This document shows positions 15,730-22,824 of a stretch of DNA of 33,829 nucleotides, piece by piece. The notes beneath the pieces were generated by a model. It was not told where the DNA came from. It did not search any database and worked only from the letters and a program-made list of their open reading frames with translations. Every line of letters starts with the position of its first letter. Position 1 is the first letter of the stretch. This DNA comes from CAZBWW01 sp964496005 (GTDB taxonomy: Bacteria > Patescibacteriota > WWE3 > UBA101185 > UBA10185): NCBI GenBank assembly GCA_964496005.1, contig CAZBWW010000009.1, positions 1 to 33,829 on the forward strand, read 5' to 3'. The position numbers and the translations under genes are program-made.

Positions 15730-16497
15730 ATGCTTAAAGCAAATCAACTTGAGGCCCAAATCACAAATGAGCTGAAAACCCTTCCCGGAGATGTGGGGCT
15801 TGTAGTCAAATTTTTAACTTTAGATAAAACCATTACCTACAACGAACAGCACCAGTTTTGGGCGGCAAGTGTAATAAAAATACCTATCGCGATTACTTTC
15901 TTTTCTAAATACGAAAACAACTCACAGGTTTTACATCAAAAAAGAAAAGTTAAACCTGAAAATATGGTTTTGGGTAGCGGGGTTGTTCATCTACTAGATT
16001 CCGAAGCAGAATACACAATACTTGATTTGCTTAAATTAATGATTATTTTATCTGATAACGCCGCAACTAATGAGTTGTTGGATATTGTTTTGCCTGAAGA
16101 TATAGAGAAACACATGCATGAGCTTGGTCTAGCTAATACTACAGTCCGCCATAAAATGTTTATAAAAGCCGGAAAAGGTCCAAACTATACTACACCTACT
16201 GATATTTCACTTTTGCTCGAAAAGCTATATAAAAATGATTTATCTGGTTCTGAGCAAGTACTTGAAATAATGACTGAAACTGTAAAAAGAGATGGGATTC
16301 CGTTGTATTTACCAAATGATGTACGCATAGCGCATAAAACTGGCTCGTTACCAAATGCCGTACATAATGTTGGGATTGTATACGCTAAAAAGCCGTTTAT
16401 TTTTGCGTTCTTTTCCGACGATCAAGCGGACAAGTTAAAAACTGCCGGCGTTTTGGCAAGGTGCGCGAAACTGTGTTTTGACTTTAGCCAAGAATGA
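15730..16497 (+). CDS. Class A beta-lactamase-like serine hydrolase, no signal peptide
   Basis: 255 aa from ATG 15730. Carries the three active-site elements: SVIK at residues 47-50 (SxxK), SDN at 108-110 and KTG at 203-205, with spacing of class A enzymes (PF13354-like). I see no Glu of the ExxLN omega-loop motif that deacylates class A enzymes; that region reads HELGLANTTVRHKMF. No signal peptide or membrane helix is visible from either possible start, which is unusual for an enzyme of the cell wall. It may be a D,D-peptidase/esterase-type relative or use a non-classical export. Not evidence of antibiotic resistance by itself. AlkD-like gene follows after 40 bases. Confidence 0.75.
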   Translation: MLKANQLEAQITNELKTLPGDVGLVVKFLTLDKTITYNEQHQFWAASVIKIPIAITFFSKYENNSQVLHQKRKVKPENMVLGSGVVHLLDSEAEYTILDLLKLMIILSDNAATNELLDIVLPEDIEKHMHELGLANTTVRHKMFIKAGKGPNYTTPTDISLLLEKLYKNDLSGSEQVLEIMTETVKRDGIPLYLPNDVRIAHKTGSLPNAVHNVGIVYAKKPFIFAFFSDDQADKLKTAGVLARCAKLCFDFSQE

Positions 16498-16537
16498 AAC
16501 GGGGAAGTTTTTATTTTAAAGCACCGTACATCAGAAA

Positions 16538-17263
16538 ATGCACAAAGAACATCAAAAAATCTTAAAAATGATGAGAATAGCGCAAACTGAGAGACATAAG
16601 TCCCAAAATAGAAAAGAGGGCAGTTTTAACCCAAAAAGCTATTTAGGCACACCGCGTAAATATTTGGGCCTTAACGCAAAAAACTTGAAAAGTATCGCGT
16701 CGCAGTGGACAAAAGAAAACAAAAACATTTCTACAAGTGAATTAATGGCTGTGCTTGATTCGCTTAACTTAGGGGAGACATTTGAGGAACGCATTATGGT
16801 AGGCAGTATTTTGGGCAGGCTGAAAAACCAACGTGTCGAAATGAATATTGAATATCTTTATAAATGGCTGGGCAATTTGGAAGGCTGGGCAGAAATTGAT
16901 TGTTTGTGTCAATCATCATTTAGCGGGGAAGAGGTGATAAGCAGGTGGTCCGAATGGCAAAAATTGTTAACTACGCTAAATACCGATAAAAATATAAGTA
17001 GGAGACGTGCTAGTTTAGTACTGCTGTGTAAAGCTGTTAGAGACTGTAAAGATGATAGGTTTGCTAAATTAGCTTTTGCAAATGTAGAAAAACTGAAACA
17101 CGAAAAAGAAATATTAATCACAAAAGCAGTATCGTGGATTTTAAGAAACATGACTAAAAACTATAAGGCTGAAGTAAAGAACTATTTAGATCAAAACGCT
17201 GAGACCTTGCCGAAAATTGCGGTGAGAGAAACTAAACGCAAACTAGAAACGGGCAGAAAATAA
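16538..17263 (+). CDS. AlkD-like DNA alkylation repair protein
   Basis: 241 aa. Almost all alpha-helical, in HEAT-like pairs, as in AlkD/AlkC glycosylases. The N-terminal YLGTPRKYLGLNAKNLKSIA segment, the WAEIDCLC motif (Asp and Trp of the lesion-facing cleft) and the late KAVSWILR helix match AlkD (PF08713). Such enzymes remove N3- and N7-alkylated purines without flipping the base. A Lys-rich first 30 residues may help bind DNA. Starts with ATG 16538, without a clear Shine-Dalgarno. Neighbouring genes do not suggest a repair operon. Confidence 0.75.
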   Translation: MHKEHQKILKMMRIAQTERHKSQNRKEGSFNPKSYLGTPRKYLGLNAKNLKSIASQWTKENKNISTSELMAVLDSLNLGETFEERIMVGSILGRLKNQRVEMNIEYLYKWLGNLEGWAEIDCLCQSSFSGEEVISRWSEWQKLLTTLNTDKNISRRRASLVLLCKAVRDCKDDRFAKLAFANVEKLKHEKEILITKAVSWILRNMTKNYKAEVKNYLDQNAETLPKIAVRETKRKLETGRK

Positions 17264-17333
17264 AAGAAATAATGCGCTGCTTGTAATTTGTAAACTTCGG
17301 TCACACACCAAACAGTAAATACCCTAAGCTATA

Positions 17334-17342
17334 TGCTAATAT
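17334..17342 (+). promoter_or_regulatory. Extended -10 of leaderless dTMP-kinase-like gene
   Basis: TG-C-TAATAT at 17334-17342, then 6 bases and GTG at 17349, so the GTG would be at the very 5' end of the mRNA. Confidence 0.5.
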
Positions 17343-17348
17343 ATTCGT

Positions 17349-18020
17349 GTGACAGCCAAAAAACTTACCACCTCCGACAGCCGCGGAAAATTTATAGTGC
17401 TATATGGATCCAATAATATTGGCAAATCTACACAGATACGATTACTAGCGCAAAAACTGCTGGAAAATAAAAAAGATGTCCTTACAATAAAATATCCGTT
17501 ATATAGCTTAAAACCAACAGGTCCTAAATTAAATAAAATATTAAGATCCGAGGTCAAAAACCCTAAAGACGTGTTGCCGGAAGAAAAATTACAAGAAATT
17601 TACGCACAGAACAGAGCAGATTTTCAACCAATATTGCTAAATATATTAAACAGTGGCATTAACGTAATTGCCGAAGATTATAAAGGTACTGGCATTGCGT
17701 GGGGTGTGACAAGGGGAGTGGAGTTAAAAAAATTGGAGAAAATGAATAAGAGTTTTATTGAGCCGGATATTTCTATTCTGCTAGATGGCGACAGGTTTAA
17801 AGACAACGCGGAAAAAGTACACAGAAATGAAGGCGCGGACAGCGACAAATGGGAAAAAATTAGACAAAAACATTTATTTTTACCCGAAAATACGTGGGAA
17901 TTGAATAGGGAAGTGCATTTGCAGTTGGCGAAGCGATATGGGTGGGTTTTGGTGAAGGTGGATGGTGATATTGAGGCAGTAAGTGATAAGGTTTGGGGTG
18001 TAATTGAGCGTGTTTTGTGA
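17349..18020 (+). CDS. Thymidylate kinase-like P-loop kinase
   Basis: 223 aa from a GTG start. P-loop GSNNIGKST (residues 20-28), then a lid/helix arrangement like dTMP kinase: TIKYPLYSLKPTGPKL where the family has the FTREPGGT-type loop, an AEDYKGTGIAWG stretch at the position of the DR-x-x-x-S-x-x-A-Y-Q motif, and DISILLDGD, the strand that precedes the lid. It would phosphorylate dTMP to dTDP or a related nucleotide. The altered DR motif (EDYKGT) makes substrate uncertain; deoxynucleoside or other NMP kinase is possible. Translation from a leaderless GTG. The gene ends before the GC-rich small-ORF island, which lies on the other strand. Confidence 0.75.
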   Translation: MTAKKLTTSDSRGKFIVLYGSNNIGKSTQIRLLAQKLLENKKDVLTIKYPLYSLKPTGPKLNKILRSEVKNPKDVLPEEKLQEIYAQNRADFQPILLNILNSGINVIAEDYKGTGIAWGVTRGVELKKLEKMNKSFIEPDISILLDGDRFKDNAEKVHRNEGADSDKWEKIRQKHLFLPENTWELNREVHLQLAKRYGWVLVKVDGDIEAVSDKVWGVIERVL

Positions 18021-18048
18021 TCGTATTGTAATTGTAATTTAACACCGT

Positions 18049-18103
18049 AAAAAGTTGGAAGGAGACAGTCAACAGCGCACGTGCACTGGTGTTGACTGCC
18101 TCC
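18049..18103 (-). terminator. Terminator of the minus-strand small ORFs
   Basis: Stem GGAG-A-CAGTCAACA (18061-18074) pairs with TGTTGACTG-C-CTCC (18090-18103) apart from one mismatch, with a further TTG/CAA extension; on the minus strand it is followed by CTTTTT. The loop contains the self-complementary GCACGTGC. It lies just downstream of the 66-aa ORF. Confidence 0.6.
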
Positions 18104-18118
18104 CAAAATGGCGAAGGC

Positions 18119-18319
18119 CTAGCAGGGGTACTGTTTTCGACGCCTCTCTGCGTCTGCCTCCCATCGAGCGCGTTCTTCCTCAGACAAGTCTGAATAAGAA
18201 ATCGGCCTTCTCTTTGAAGAAGAAGCGGGCTGTGTATTCTGATTTTCCGGTGAGCCGCCTGACCGGGAATCAGACCAGGTATACGGTTTATCACTCCTTA
18301 AACTTTTACGTTTTGACAT
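18119..18319 (-). CDS. 66-aa hydrophilic protein of unknown function
   Basis: No family recognised. The first half is Ser/Gly/Pro/Asn-rich and probably disordered; the second half (YSDLSEEERARWEADAERRRKQ) is a highly charged amphipathic helix with one Trp. The ATG at 18319 has a consensus AGGAGG nine bases upstream, and that site lies in the loop of a small hairpin (CGGCC/GGCCG, 18325-18341), which could control access to the ribosome. GC content is visibly higher than in the neighbours and codon choice differs. It follows a 16-codon ORF on the same strand and is followed by a terminator. Alternatively the region encodes a structured RNA; coding is favoured by the two Shine-Dalgarno sites. 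Confidence 0.5.
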   Translation of the reverse strand: MSKRKSLRSDKPYTWSDSRSGGSPENQNTQPASSSKRRPISYSDLSEEERARWEADAERRRKQYPC

Positions 18320-18367
18320 CTCTCCGGCCCTCCTCTGGCCGAAAATGCTTTTTCATGAAAAGAAAAG

Positions 18368-18418
18368 TTAGACTTTCTTGACTGGTGGCCGCTTTGGCGG
18401 CTGTTTTTTCTTAGTCAT
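18368..18418 (-). CDS. 16-aa Lys/Pro-rich peptide ORF
   Basis: ATG at 18418, four bases after a perfect AGGAGG (18423-18428 on the opposite strand), and a TAA stop at 18368. The product is very basic: 7 Lys/Arg and 4 Pro in 16 residues (MTKKKQPPKRPPVKKV). Too short for homology. Could be a leader peptide for the 66-aa ORF 48 bases downstream, or a small peptide in its own right; runs of Pro and Lys codons can slow ribosomes. Coding status rests on the Shine-Dalgarno. Confidence 0.35.
   Translation of the reverse strand: MTKKKQPPKRPPVKKV
18388..18409 (+). terminator. Possible plus-strand terminator
   Basis: GCCGC (18388-18392), TTTG loop, GCGGC (18397-18401), TG and six T. It lies inside the 16-aa minus-strand ORF and could stop read-through from the kinase gene at 18020 before tig. 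Confidence 0.4.
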
Positions 18419-18525
18419 CAATCCTCCTACTCAAATAGTCTCCCCATCATAAAAAAGCCCCCTAATACTATAAGCTACTTGAGTGTACCACAAACAGCCA
18501 AAGCATAGCAAGAGGTAAGTAGGTG

Positions 18526-18534
18526 TGCTAAAAT
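18526..18534 (+). promoter_or_regulatory. Extended -10 of tig
   Basis: TG-C-TAAAAT at 18526-18534, nine bases before the ATG at 18544; leader of two or three bases predicted. Confidence 0.5.
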
Positions 18535-18543
18535 GAGCAGGTT

Positions 18544-19527
18544 ATGCAAGTCAAAGTCGATCAAAAACCAAAAGCAACCTTACTATTAACTATTGTTGTA
18601 CCAAAAGACAAGGTTAAACAGGCATATGACGACCTGTTCAAACAGCTCGTTGCCACAGCAGAGATAAAAGGCTTTAGAAAAGGCCAAGCCCCTGCCGAGA
18701 TAGTTAGGCAAAACACAGACGAATCGAAGTTATTGGGCGAAACTGTAAACGTCTTACTCCAAACATACTACCCGCAAGCGCTAAAAGAACAGCATATTAT
18801 GCCTATTGCCAATCCAAAGGTTGAAATTACAGAATTTGCCTTGGATAAAGATTTTGAGTTTACTGCAACAGTTGCAACCAAACCTGCCGTCAAAGTAGGG
18901 GATTACAAAACAGAACTTAAAAAAATTCAAACTGAAAAGTCAACACAATTGCGTGAGCTAAATGCGCAAAAACTGGCTAAAGGTGAAAAGTTGCAAACAG
19001 ACCACGTGCACCTAACCCCGGATGATGTTATTGCGGCAATAATAAATGTAACTGAAGTAGAATTAGCGGAAATTGTACTTGACGATGAAACTGACCGCCT
19101 TATGTCACGGCTTGTTGACCAGGCGCAGGCAATTGGACTGTCACTAGAACAATATCTAAAATCACAAAACAAAACCGCAGAAGATCTTCGTACTGACTAT
19201 ACAAAAATAGCGGAACGGAATTTAATAGCAGAGTTTGCGTTGGCTGAGTTAATCGCACAAGAAAACGTAACTGTTTCTGAACAGGAAATTGACGATATGA
19301 TTAAGGCATCCGCAGACCCTAAAACACAAGAAAATTTAAATGATCCGGCACAAAAGTGGTATATTAGAAGCATTCTTGAAAAAAACAAGCTGGTAACCCA
19401 AATACTTGCGGAAGTAGAAACACCACATGAGCATGACACAAATGGAAACATAAAAAATACAAAAAATGGCGATGCGAGCAGTGAAAAGGATATGGACGAT
19501 AAAAAAGGTGAAAATAGCAAAAATTAA
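18544..19527 (+). CDS. tig: Trigger factor lacking the PPIase domain
   Basis: 327 aa against about 430 in E. coli. Residues 1-118 are the ribosome-binding domain with the GFRKGQAPAEIV signature loop (about 39-50) that docks at the exit tunnel. The FKBP-type prolyl isomerase domain that should follow is absent; a Lys/Gln-rich helix at about 120-150 leads straight into the C-terminal chaperone arms (about 160-295). The last 25 residues are an acidic/basic tail. It should still hold nascent chains but not catalyse proline isomerisation. Trigger factors without PPIase are known in reduced genomes. Forms an operon with clpP, 23 bases downstream, as tig-clpP does in many bacteria. Confidence 0.9.
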   Translation: MQVKVDQKPKATLLLTIVVPKDKVKQAYDDLFKQLVATAEIKGFRKGQAPAEIVRQNTDESKLLGETVNVLLQTYYPQALKEQHIMPIANPKVEITEFALDKDFEFTATVATKPAVKVGDYKTELKKIQTEKSTQLRELNAQKLAKGEKLQTDHVHLTPDDVIAAIINVTEVELAEIVLDDETDRLMSRLVDQAQAIGLSLEQYLKSQNKTAEDLRTDYTKIAERNLIAEFALAELIAQENVTVSEQEIDDMIKASADPKTQENLNDPAQKWYIRSILEKNKLVTQILAEVETPHEHDTNGNIKNTKNGDASSEKDMDDKKGENSKN

Positions 19528-19540
19528 TTAAAATTACAAA

Positions 19541-19545
19541 AGGAG
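19541..19545 (+). promoter_or_regulatory. Shine-Dalgarno of clpP
   Basis: AGGAG, five bases before ATG 19551. As the second gene of an operon clpP has a normal ribosome site while the first gene tig has almost no leader. Confidence 0.7.
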
Positions 19546-19550
19546 AAAAA

Positions 19551-20162
19551 ATGAGCAAAAATATACTAAATAGCACACTTGTACCTATAGTCGTAGAAAA
19601 GGACCCAAAGGGCTTTGAACGCTCGTACGACATTTATTCACGGTTACTGAAGGATTTTGTAGTTTTTGTCACAGGTCCTATTGATATGGCTGTAGCTAAC
19701 ACTTTTATTGCTCAAATGCTATTTTTGGAAAGTGACAATCCTGACAGAGATATCAGCATTTATATTAACTCACCGGGTGGGGAAGTATACGCCGGCAGAG
19801 CAATGTACGACACCATAAAACATGTCAAAAATGAAGTTGCTACTGTAAACGTTGGTTTAGCAGCATCGGCAGCCGCACTCATTTTAAGTGGTGGTACAAA
19901 AGGTAAAAGATACAGCCTACCAGGTGCGCATGCAATGATTCACCAACCACACGGCGGTGCAGAAGGTCAAGCCACCGACATAGAAATACAGGCAAGACAG
20001 ATAATAAAAATCCGTGAACAAGCCGCAAAAATTTTGGCACAAAACACCGGCCAAAAACTTGAAAAAGTTATGCAGGACATGGAACGCGACAATTGGATGA
20101 ATGCGGAAGAAACCAAAACTTACGGACTTGTAGACGAGGTAATGCAACCAAACAAGAAATAG
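19551..20162 (+). CDS. clpP: ATP-dependent Clp protease proteolytic subunit
   Basis: 203 aa, normal length. The serine protease triad is in place: Ser106 in GLAASAAALI (family GQAASMGA), His131 in MIHQPHGG and Asp180 in MERDNWMNAEE. GQATDIEIQA and YGLVDEV also match. It forms the double-heptamer chamber fed by ClpX, ClpC or similar unfoldases, which are not in this window. The change of the Met after the catalytic Ser to Ala is mild. Cotranscribed with tig. Confidence 0.95.
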   Translation: MSKNILNSTLVPIVVEKDPKGFERSYDIYSRLLKDFVVFVTGPIDMAVANTFIAQMLFLESDNPDRDISIYINSPGGEVYAGRAMYDTIKHVKNEVATVNVGLAASAAALILSGGTKGKRYSLPGAHAMIHQPHGGAEGQATDIEIQARQIIKIREQAAKILAQNTGQKLEKVMQDMERDNWMNAEETKTYGLVDEVMQPNKK

Positions 20163-20241
20163 CTTTGTACGTAACATTATATTTTCACTATTATTTTCGT
20201 TTTTGCGCTAAACTTGTTATTATGGTGCGAGAATAATGCGC

Positions 20242-20318
20242 GGGCTCCTAGCTCAGCTGGTTAGAGCGCTTCAGTGACATTGAAGAGGTCACAGGTTCGA
20301 ATCCTGTGGAGCCCACCA
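20242..20318 (+). tRNA. tRNA-Val(GAC)
   Basis: Acceptor GGGCTCC pairs with GGAGCCC; D arm GCTC/GAGC; anticodon stem CTTCA/TGAAG with loop GTGACAT, anticodon GAC (reads GUC and GUU); T arm ACAGG/CCTGT with loop TTCGAAT; discriminator A and encoded CCA (20316-20318). 77 bases, all arms paired. Confidence 0.95.
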
Positions 20319-20378
20319 GGCGAAATTAATCCAATCTGAAATTTTGTAATGGAGTGCCAGTTAATAAGGGGTTGCTCG

Positions 20379-20918
20379 TTAATCGCTCAACATAGAATCT
20401 TCAAAACTCTTAGTTGAATTAGTCTTTGACTTGTAAAGATAATAACCCATCGCTAACAACCCGCTAGAAATAAGTAAAATCATTATTTGATCACTACCCG
20501 TAATTGGTACCTGTGATGTGCTTTGAGTTGTTTGAGTAGTCCCGCCCGCCCCAGGTACATAATTCTGTCCCGCGTGTAACGTAAAACTATAAGATTCACC
20601 ACCTGAAGTAATTACAATAGCATGATCACCGGTTGGTGTAGTTGTAGCGTAGCACCAATCACCTTCAGCGTCGGCTGTTGTTGAGCCGGAAGAACCGTCA
20701 ACACTAACAGTTACAGTCGCATTAGCATCCGCAGTTCCACATAACTGTGCGTTTTGACCTGTATACCACCACTCAGGATACATCGCACCTCCTGTAGACA
20801 ACGCACCAATAGAAGTTAAAGTTAAAGTCGCGGCTAAGATTATAGAGTTAAAATAAACCGTAAACGATAAAACAAATAAAACTAAAACAGAAAATAGTTT
20901 TAGGCAGAGCTTTTTCAT
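20379..20918 (-). CDS. Surface protein with Ig-like domain and sortase-type tail
   Basis: 179 aa. Residues 1-30 are a signal peptide (basic MKKLCLK start, hydrophobic core, ILAA cleavage region). Residues about 30-120 look like a beta-sandwich of the bacterial Ig type, with repeated T-V-x-V-x-V strands, a GDWCYATT motif and a likely disulfide (C60, C88). A Thr/Gln-rich linker leads to VPITG, a variant of LPxTG, followed by a 20-residue membrane helix and a KSKTNSTK tail: the arrangement of cell-wall sorting signals. No sortase is in the window, so anchoring is inferred. Promoter TTGCAG-17-TACAAT lies eight bases from the ATG. Confidence 0.75.
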   Translation of the reverse strand: MKKLCLKLFSVLVLFVLSFTVYFNSIILAATLTLTSIGALSTGGAMYPEWWYTGQNAQLCGTADANATVTVSVDGSSGSTTADAEGDWCYATTTPTGDHAIVITSGGESYSFTLHAGQNYVPGAGGTTQTTQSTSQVPITGSDQIMILLISSGLLAMGYYLYKSKTNSTKSFEDSMLSD

Positions 20919-20926
20919 ATACTAAA

Positions 20927-20955
20927 ATTGTAGCAACTTGCAATACCTACTGCAA
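20927..20955 (-). promoter_or_regulatory. Promoter of the VPITG surface protein
   Basis: On the minus strand TTGCAG (20950-20955), 17 bases, TACAAT (20927-20932) preceded by TGC, then eight bases to the ATG at 20918. The best-formed example of the near-leaderless promoter type seen in this window. Confidence 0.6.
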
Positions 20956-21026
20956 TACCCCCGCCAAATTCTTCTCACACGTCCGCGAACATTACATTTC
21001 GTGTACAACTATACTTACTCAAACTG

Positions 21027-21032
21027 TATAAT
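21027..21032 (+). promoter_or_regulatory. -10 of leaderless membrane-protein gene
   Basis: TATAAT, six bases before the ATG at 21039. No clear -35. Confidence 0.5.
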
Positions 21033-21038
21033 TTACAT

Positions 21039-21851
21039 ATGCCTGCCAAAAGTACTAGTTACTATATGAAGACCGCCATCCTTTCCGGCGCGTTGTTTAT
21101 TGAATCACTTATGTTAACAGCTTTCTTAAAAAAGCTTGCATTTACCGAAAATTACTTTGACCCCTCATTTTCAACAATACTGCACACCGCACTGCTTTTA
21201 CTGCTAATTGCATATACTTACGCACTTACCGTAGGGGCATGGGATAAGTGGGAACAGTACGTTATTGTACCCGTTCCGGTATGCGCAGGTATTTTTGTTA
21301 TAGCTATTTCAATAGACGCCGCTTACGCTTTATTGCTCACTCTGGCATGTTTTCTAATTTTGCTTTACGATATTGATTTTTCCGCAAAACTGCGTGAGCA
21401 ATTAATAAAGTTTAATCCGCAAATAATATTACGGTTTTCGACAAAAGGCTTATTATTTGTATTTGCACTTGTTGGAGCTTTTTTGGTCGTAGTTAGCCCT
21501 TCTGCCCAAAATATAGATTTAACCGGTGGAATAGCTGATGTGGTTCATGGACAGGTAACAAACATTGTATCAAGGGAAACGGGCGTAAGTGTCAGCGATA
21601 TCACACAGGTAGTAGGTGAGGGCAGTATCAGAACATTTGTTAAAAGTCAGCTGGATGCTCTGCTTGACCCCTATAAAGAATTTTTTGTCATTATTGTGGC
21701 GTTTTTTACTTTAGGGCTTATCCAACTTATAAACGGTATTATTTACGCACTGTTTTCAGTTACTATTGGAACGGTTTTCGCACTCGCAAAAAAAGTAGGG
21801 TTTTTCCGAACAGAAACTAAGCAGGTAGACCAGGAGATTCTGCGATTTTGA
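21039..21851 (+). CDS. Polytopic membrane protein, unknown function
   Basis: 270 aa with about six membrane helices: roughly 12-30, 47-65, 77-93, 95-110, 135-152 and 214-250. Between about 155 and 210 is an amphipathic outside or cytoplasmic segment (VHGQVTNIVSRETGVSVSDI) before the last hydrophobic region. I recognise no family. The last 35 bases overlap the end of convergent truB on the other strand. Starts on a leaderless ATG. Confidence 0.65.
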   Translation: MPAKSTSYYMKTAILSGALFIESLMLTAFLKKLAFTENYFDPSFSTILHTALLLLLIAYTYALTVGAWDKWEQYVIVPVPVCAGIFVIAISIDAAYALLLTLACFLILLYDIDFSAKLREQLIKFNPQIILRFSTKGLLFVFALVGAFLVVVSPSAQNIDLTGGIADVVHGQVTNIVSRETGVSVSDITQVVGEGSIRTFVKSQLDALLDPYKEFFVIIVAFFTLGLIQLINGIIYALFSVTIGTVFALAKKVGFFRTETKQVDQEILRF

Positions 21852-22542
21852 CAGCGTTAGCAAGTGTATACTCTCCGATGCGTGTTCTCACTAATTTTAT
21901 TAGCACGCCGCCAATGCCTAAATCTTTTCCAAGGTCGTGCGCAAGTGCCCTAATATATGTACCGCTCCCGCACGTTACTACACATGTTAAAACCGGCAAA
22001 ACAGTATTGTATTGCTGGTTATATTTTGCTAGATTTTTAGGTTCAAAGTCAGTTAATTTTATAGAATACACGGTTACATTTTTAATGGGTAGGTCGTCTT
22101 CCTTAACTTTGCCGGAACGCGCTTTTTTGTATAGTCTCTGACCGTTTACATGTACTGCGGAATAAGGAGGTACGGTCTGAGATATTTTGCCAACATAGTT
22201 AGGTAAAATTTTTTCTATTTTAGCTTGAAGTTCTTTAATATCATACTTCGCATTTTTTTCTCCTGTTGTAAATTTTAGAGGGCCTTCAAGATCATACGTT
22301 TCTGACTCTACTCCAAACGCTATATCAGCAACATATTCTTTTTGCAGACTCATTACTTCTGCTTGCTTTTTAGTGTCACGGTCGACAAGAATTAGCAGTA
22401 AACCTTCAGCCAACGGGTCGAGCGTACCTGCATGCCCGACTTTTAACTTTTTGTTACCGGTCTTGTGTTTAAGTTCATGGCGGACTTTGGCAACAACATC
22501 GTAACTTGTCCACCCCGCCGGTTTATAAATGCTTAGAATCAT
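21817..22542 (-). CDS. truB: tRNA pseudouridine-55 synthase
   Basis: 241 aa. The catalytic motif GHAGTLDPLAEGLL (Asp42) is intact, as are the N-terminal YKPAGWTSYDVV strand, the YVADIAFG segment, the QTVPPYSAVHVNGQRLYKKAR motif and GTYIRALAHDLG. It makes pseudouridine 55 in the T-loop of most tRNAs. It is shorter than the E. coli enzyme (314 aa), lacking most of the PUA domain. The ATG at 22542 follows a TGC-TAATAT -10 by eight bases. Its 3' end overlaps the convergent membrane-protein gene by 35 bases with no room for a terminator between them. Confidence 0.93.
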   Translation of the reverse strand: MILSIYKPAGWTSYDVVAKVRHELKHKTGNKKLKVGHAGTLDPLAEGLLLILVDRDTKKQAEVMSLQKEYVADIAFGVESETYDLEGPLKFTTGEKNAKYDIKELQAKIEKILPNYVGKISQTVPPYSAVHVNGQRLYKKARSGKVKEDDLPIKNVTVYSIKLTDFEPKNLAKYNQQYNTVLPVLTCVVTCGSGTYIRALAHDLGKDLGIGGVLIKLVRTRIGEYTLANAVKIAESPGLPA

Positions 22543-22550
22543 ATTTCACT

Positions 22551-22559
22551 ATATTAGCA
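22551..22559 (-). promoter_or_regulatory. Extended -10 of near-leaderless truB
   Basis: The minus strand reads TGC-TAATAT (22551-22559), eight bases before the truB ATG. Confidence 0.5.
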
Positions 22560-22571
22560 TTATACTTAAGT

Positions 22572-22649
22572 GTGAAGATCAAAATTATTTTACTGTCCTA
22601 TAAACAGTCGTTTAACAACGACGGGCTGTTTTGTGAAACAGGCAGTTAG
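22572..22649 (+). CDS. Possible 25-codon leaderless ORF upstream of thrS
   Basis: A TATACT -10 (22561-22566) is followed after five bases by GTG and an ORF of 25 codons (MKIKIILLSYKQSF, then NNDGLFCETGS). Its second half lies in a hairpin (22602-22631: AAACAG-TCGTT-loop-AACGA-bulge-CTGTTT). Codons are ordinary. It could be a small peptide or a leader controlling thrS 175 bases on, but Thr codons are not enriched. The remaining 150 bases before thrS contain only an ACCCC/GGGGT hairpin at 22732-22747. Confidence 0.2.
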   Translation: MKIKIILLSYKQSFNNDGLFCETGS

Positions 22650-22801
22650 TTGAATTTCGGAAGAACGCGGTGTATATTTGAAAAACATGTTTACGAATTG
22701 TTTTAGTTACATTTTAACAACAACCACTACAACCCCTATTCAGGGGTAATAATCTTATTAACAACTGAATACCAGTACTACACACATTATGTGAAAAATA
22801 G

Positions 22802-22807
22802 TATAAA
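22802..22807 (+). promoter_or_regulatory. Candidate -10 of thrS
   Basis: TATAAA, 17 bases before the ATG at 22825; TAAAAT at 22804-22809 is an alternative. The leader would be about 10 bases. Confidence 0.35.
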
Positions 22808-22824
22808 ATTTAGAAAGTAATAAT

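Noticed and set aside
18124..18145. Short match to the tmRNA 5' end (GGGGTACTGTTTTCGACG)
   Set aside because: No matching tRNA-like 3' end, T-loop or tag frame occurs downstream; the bases are the end of the 66-aa ORF read backwards.
18055..18381. 108-codon plus-strand frame through the GC-rich island
   Set aside because: No ribosome site, starts inside the terminator hairpin, and the product has no protein-like composition compared with the opposite strand.
21817..21851. Convergent overlap of the membrane-protein gene and truB as a sign of misassembly
   Set aside because: Both frames are well supported and short tail-to-tail overlaps are ordinary in compact genomes.
22543..22824. T-box riboswitch upstream of thrS
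   Set aside because: No T-box sequence, specifier loop or terminator/antiterminator pair is present; the GAACGCGGTG stretch is not in the right context.
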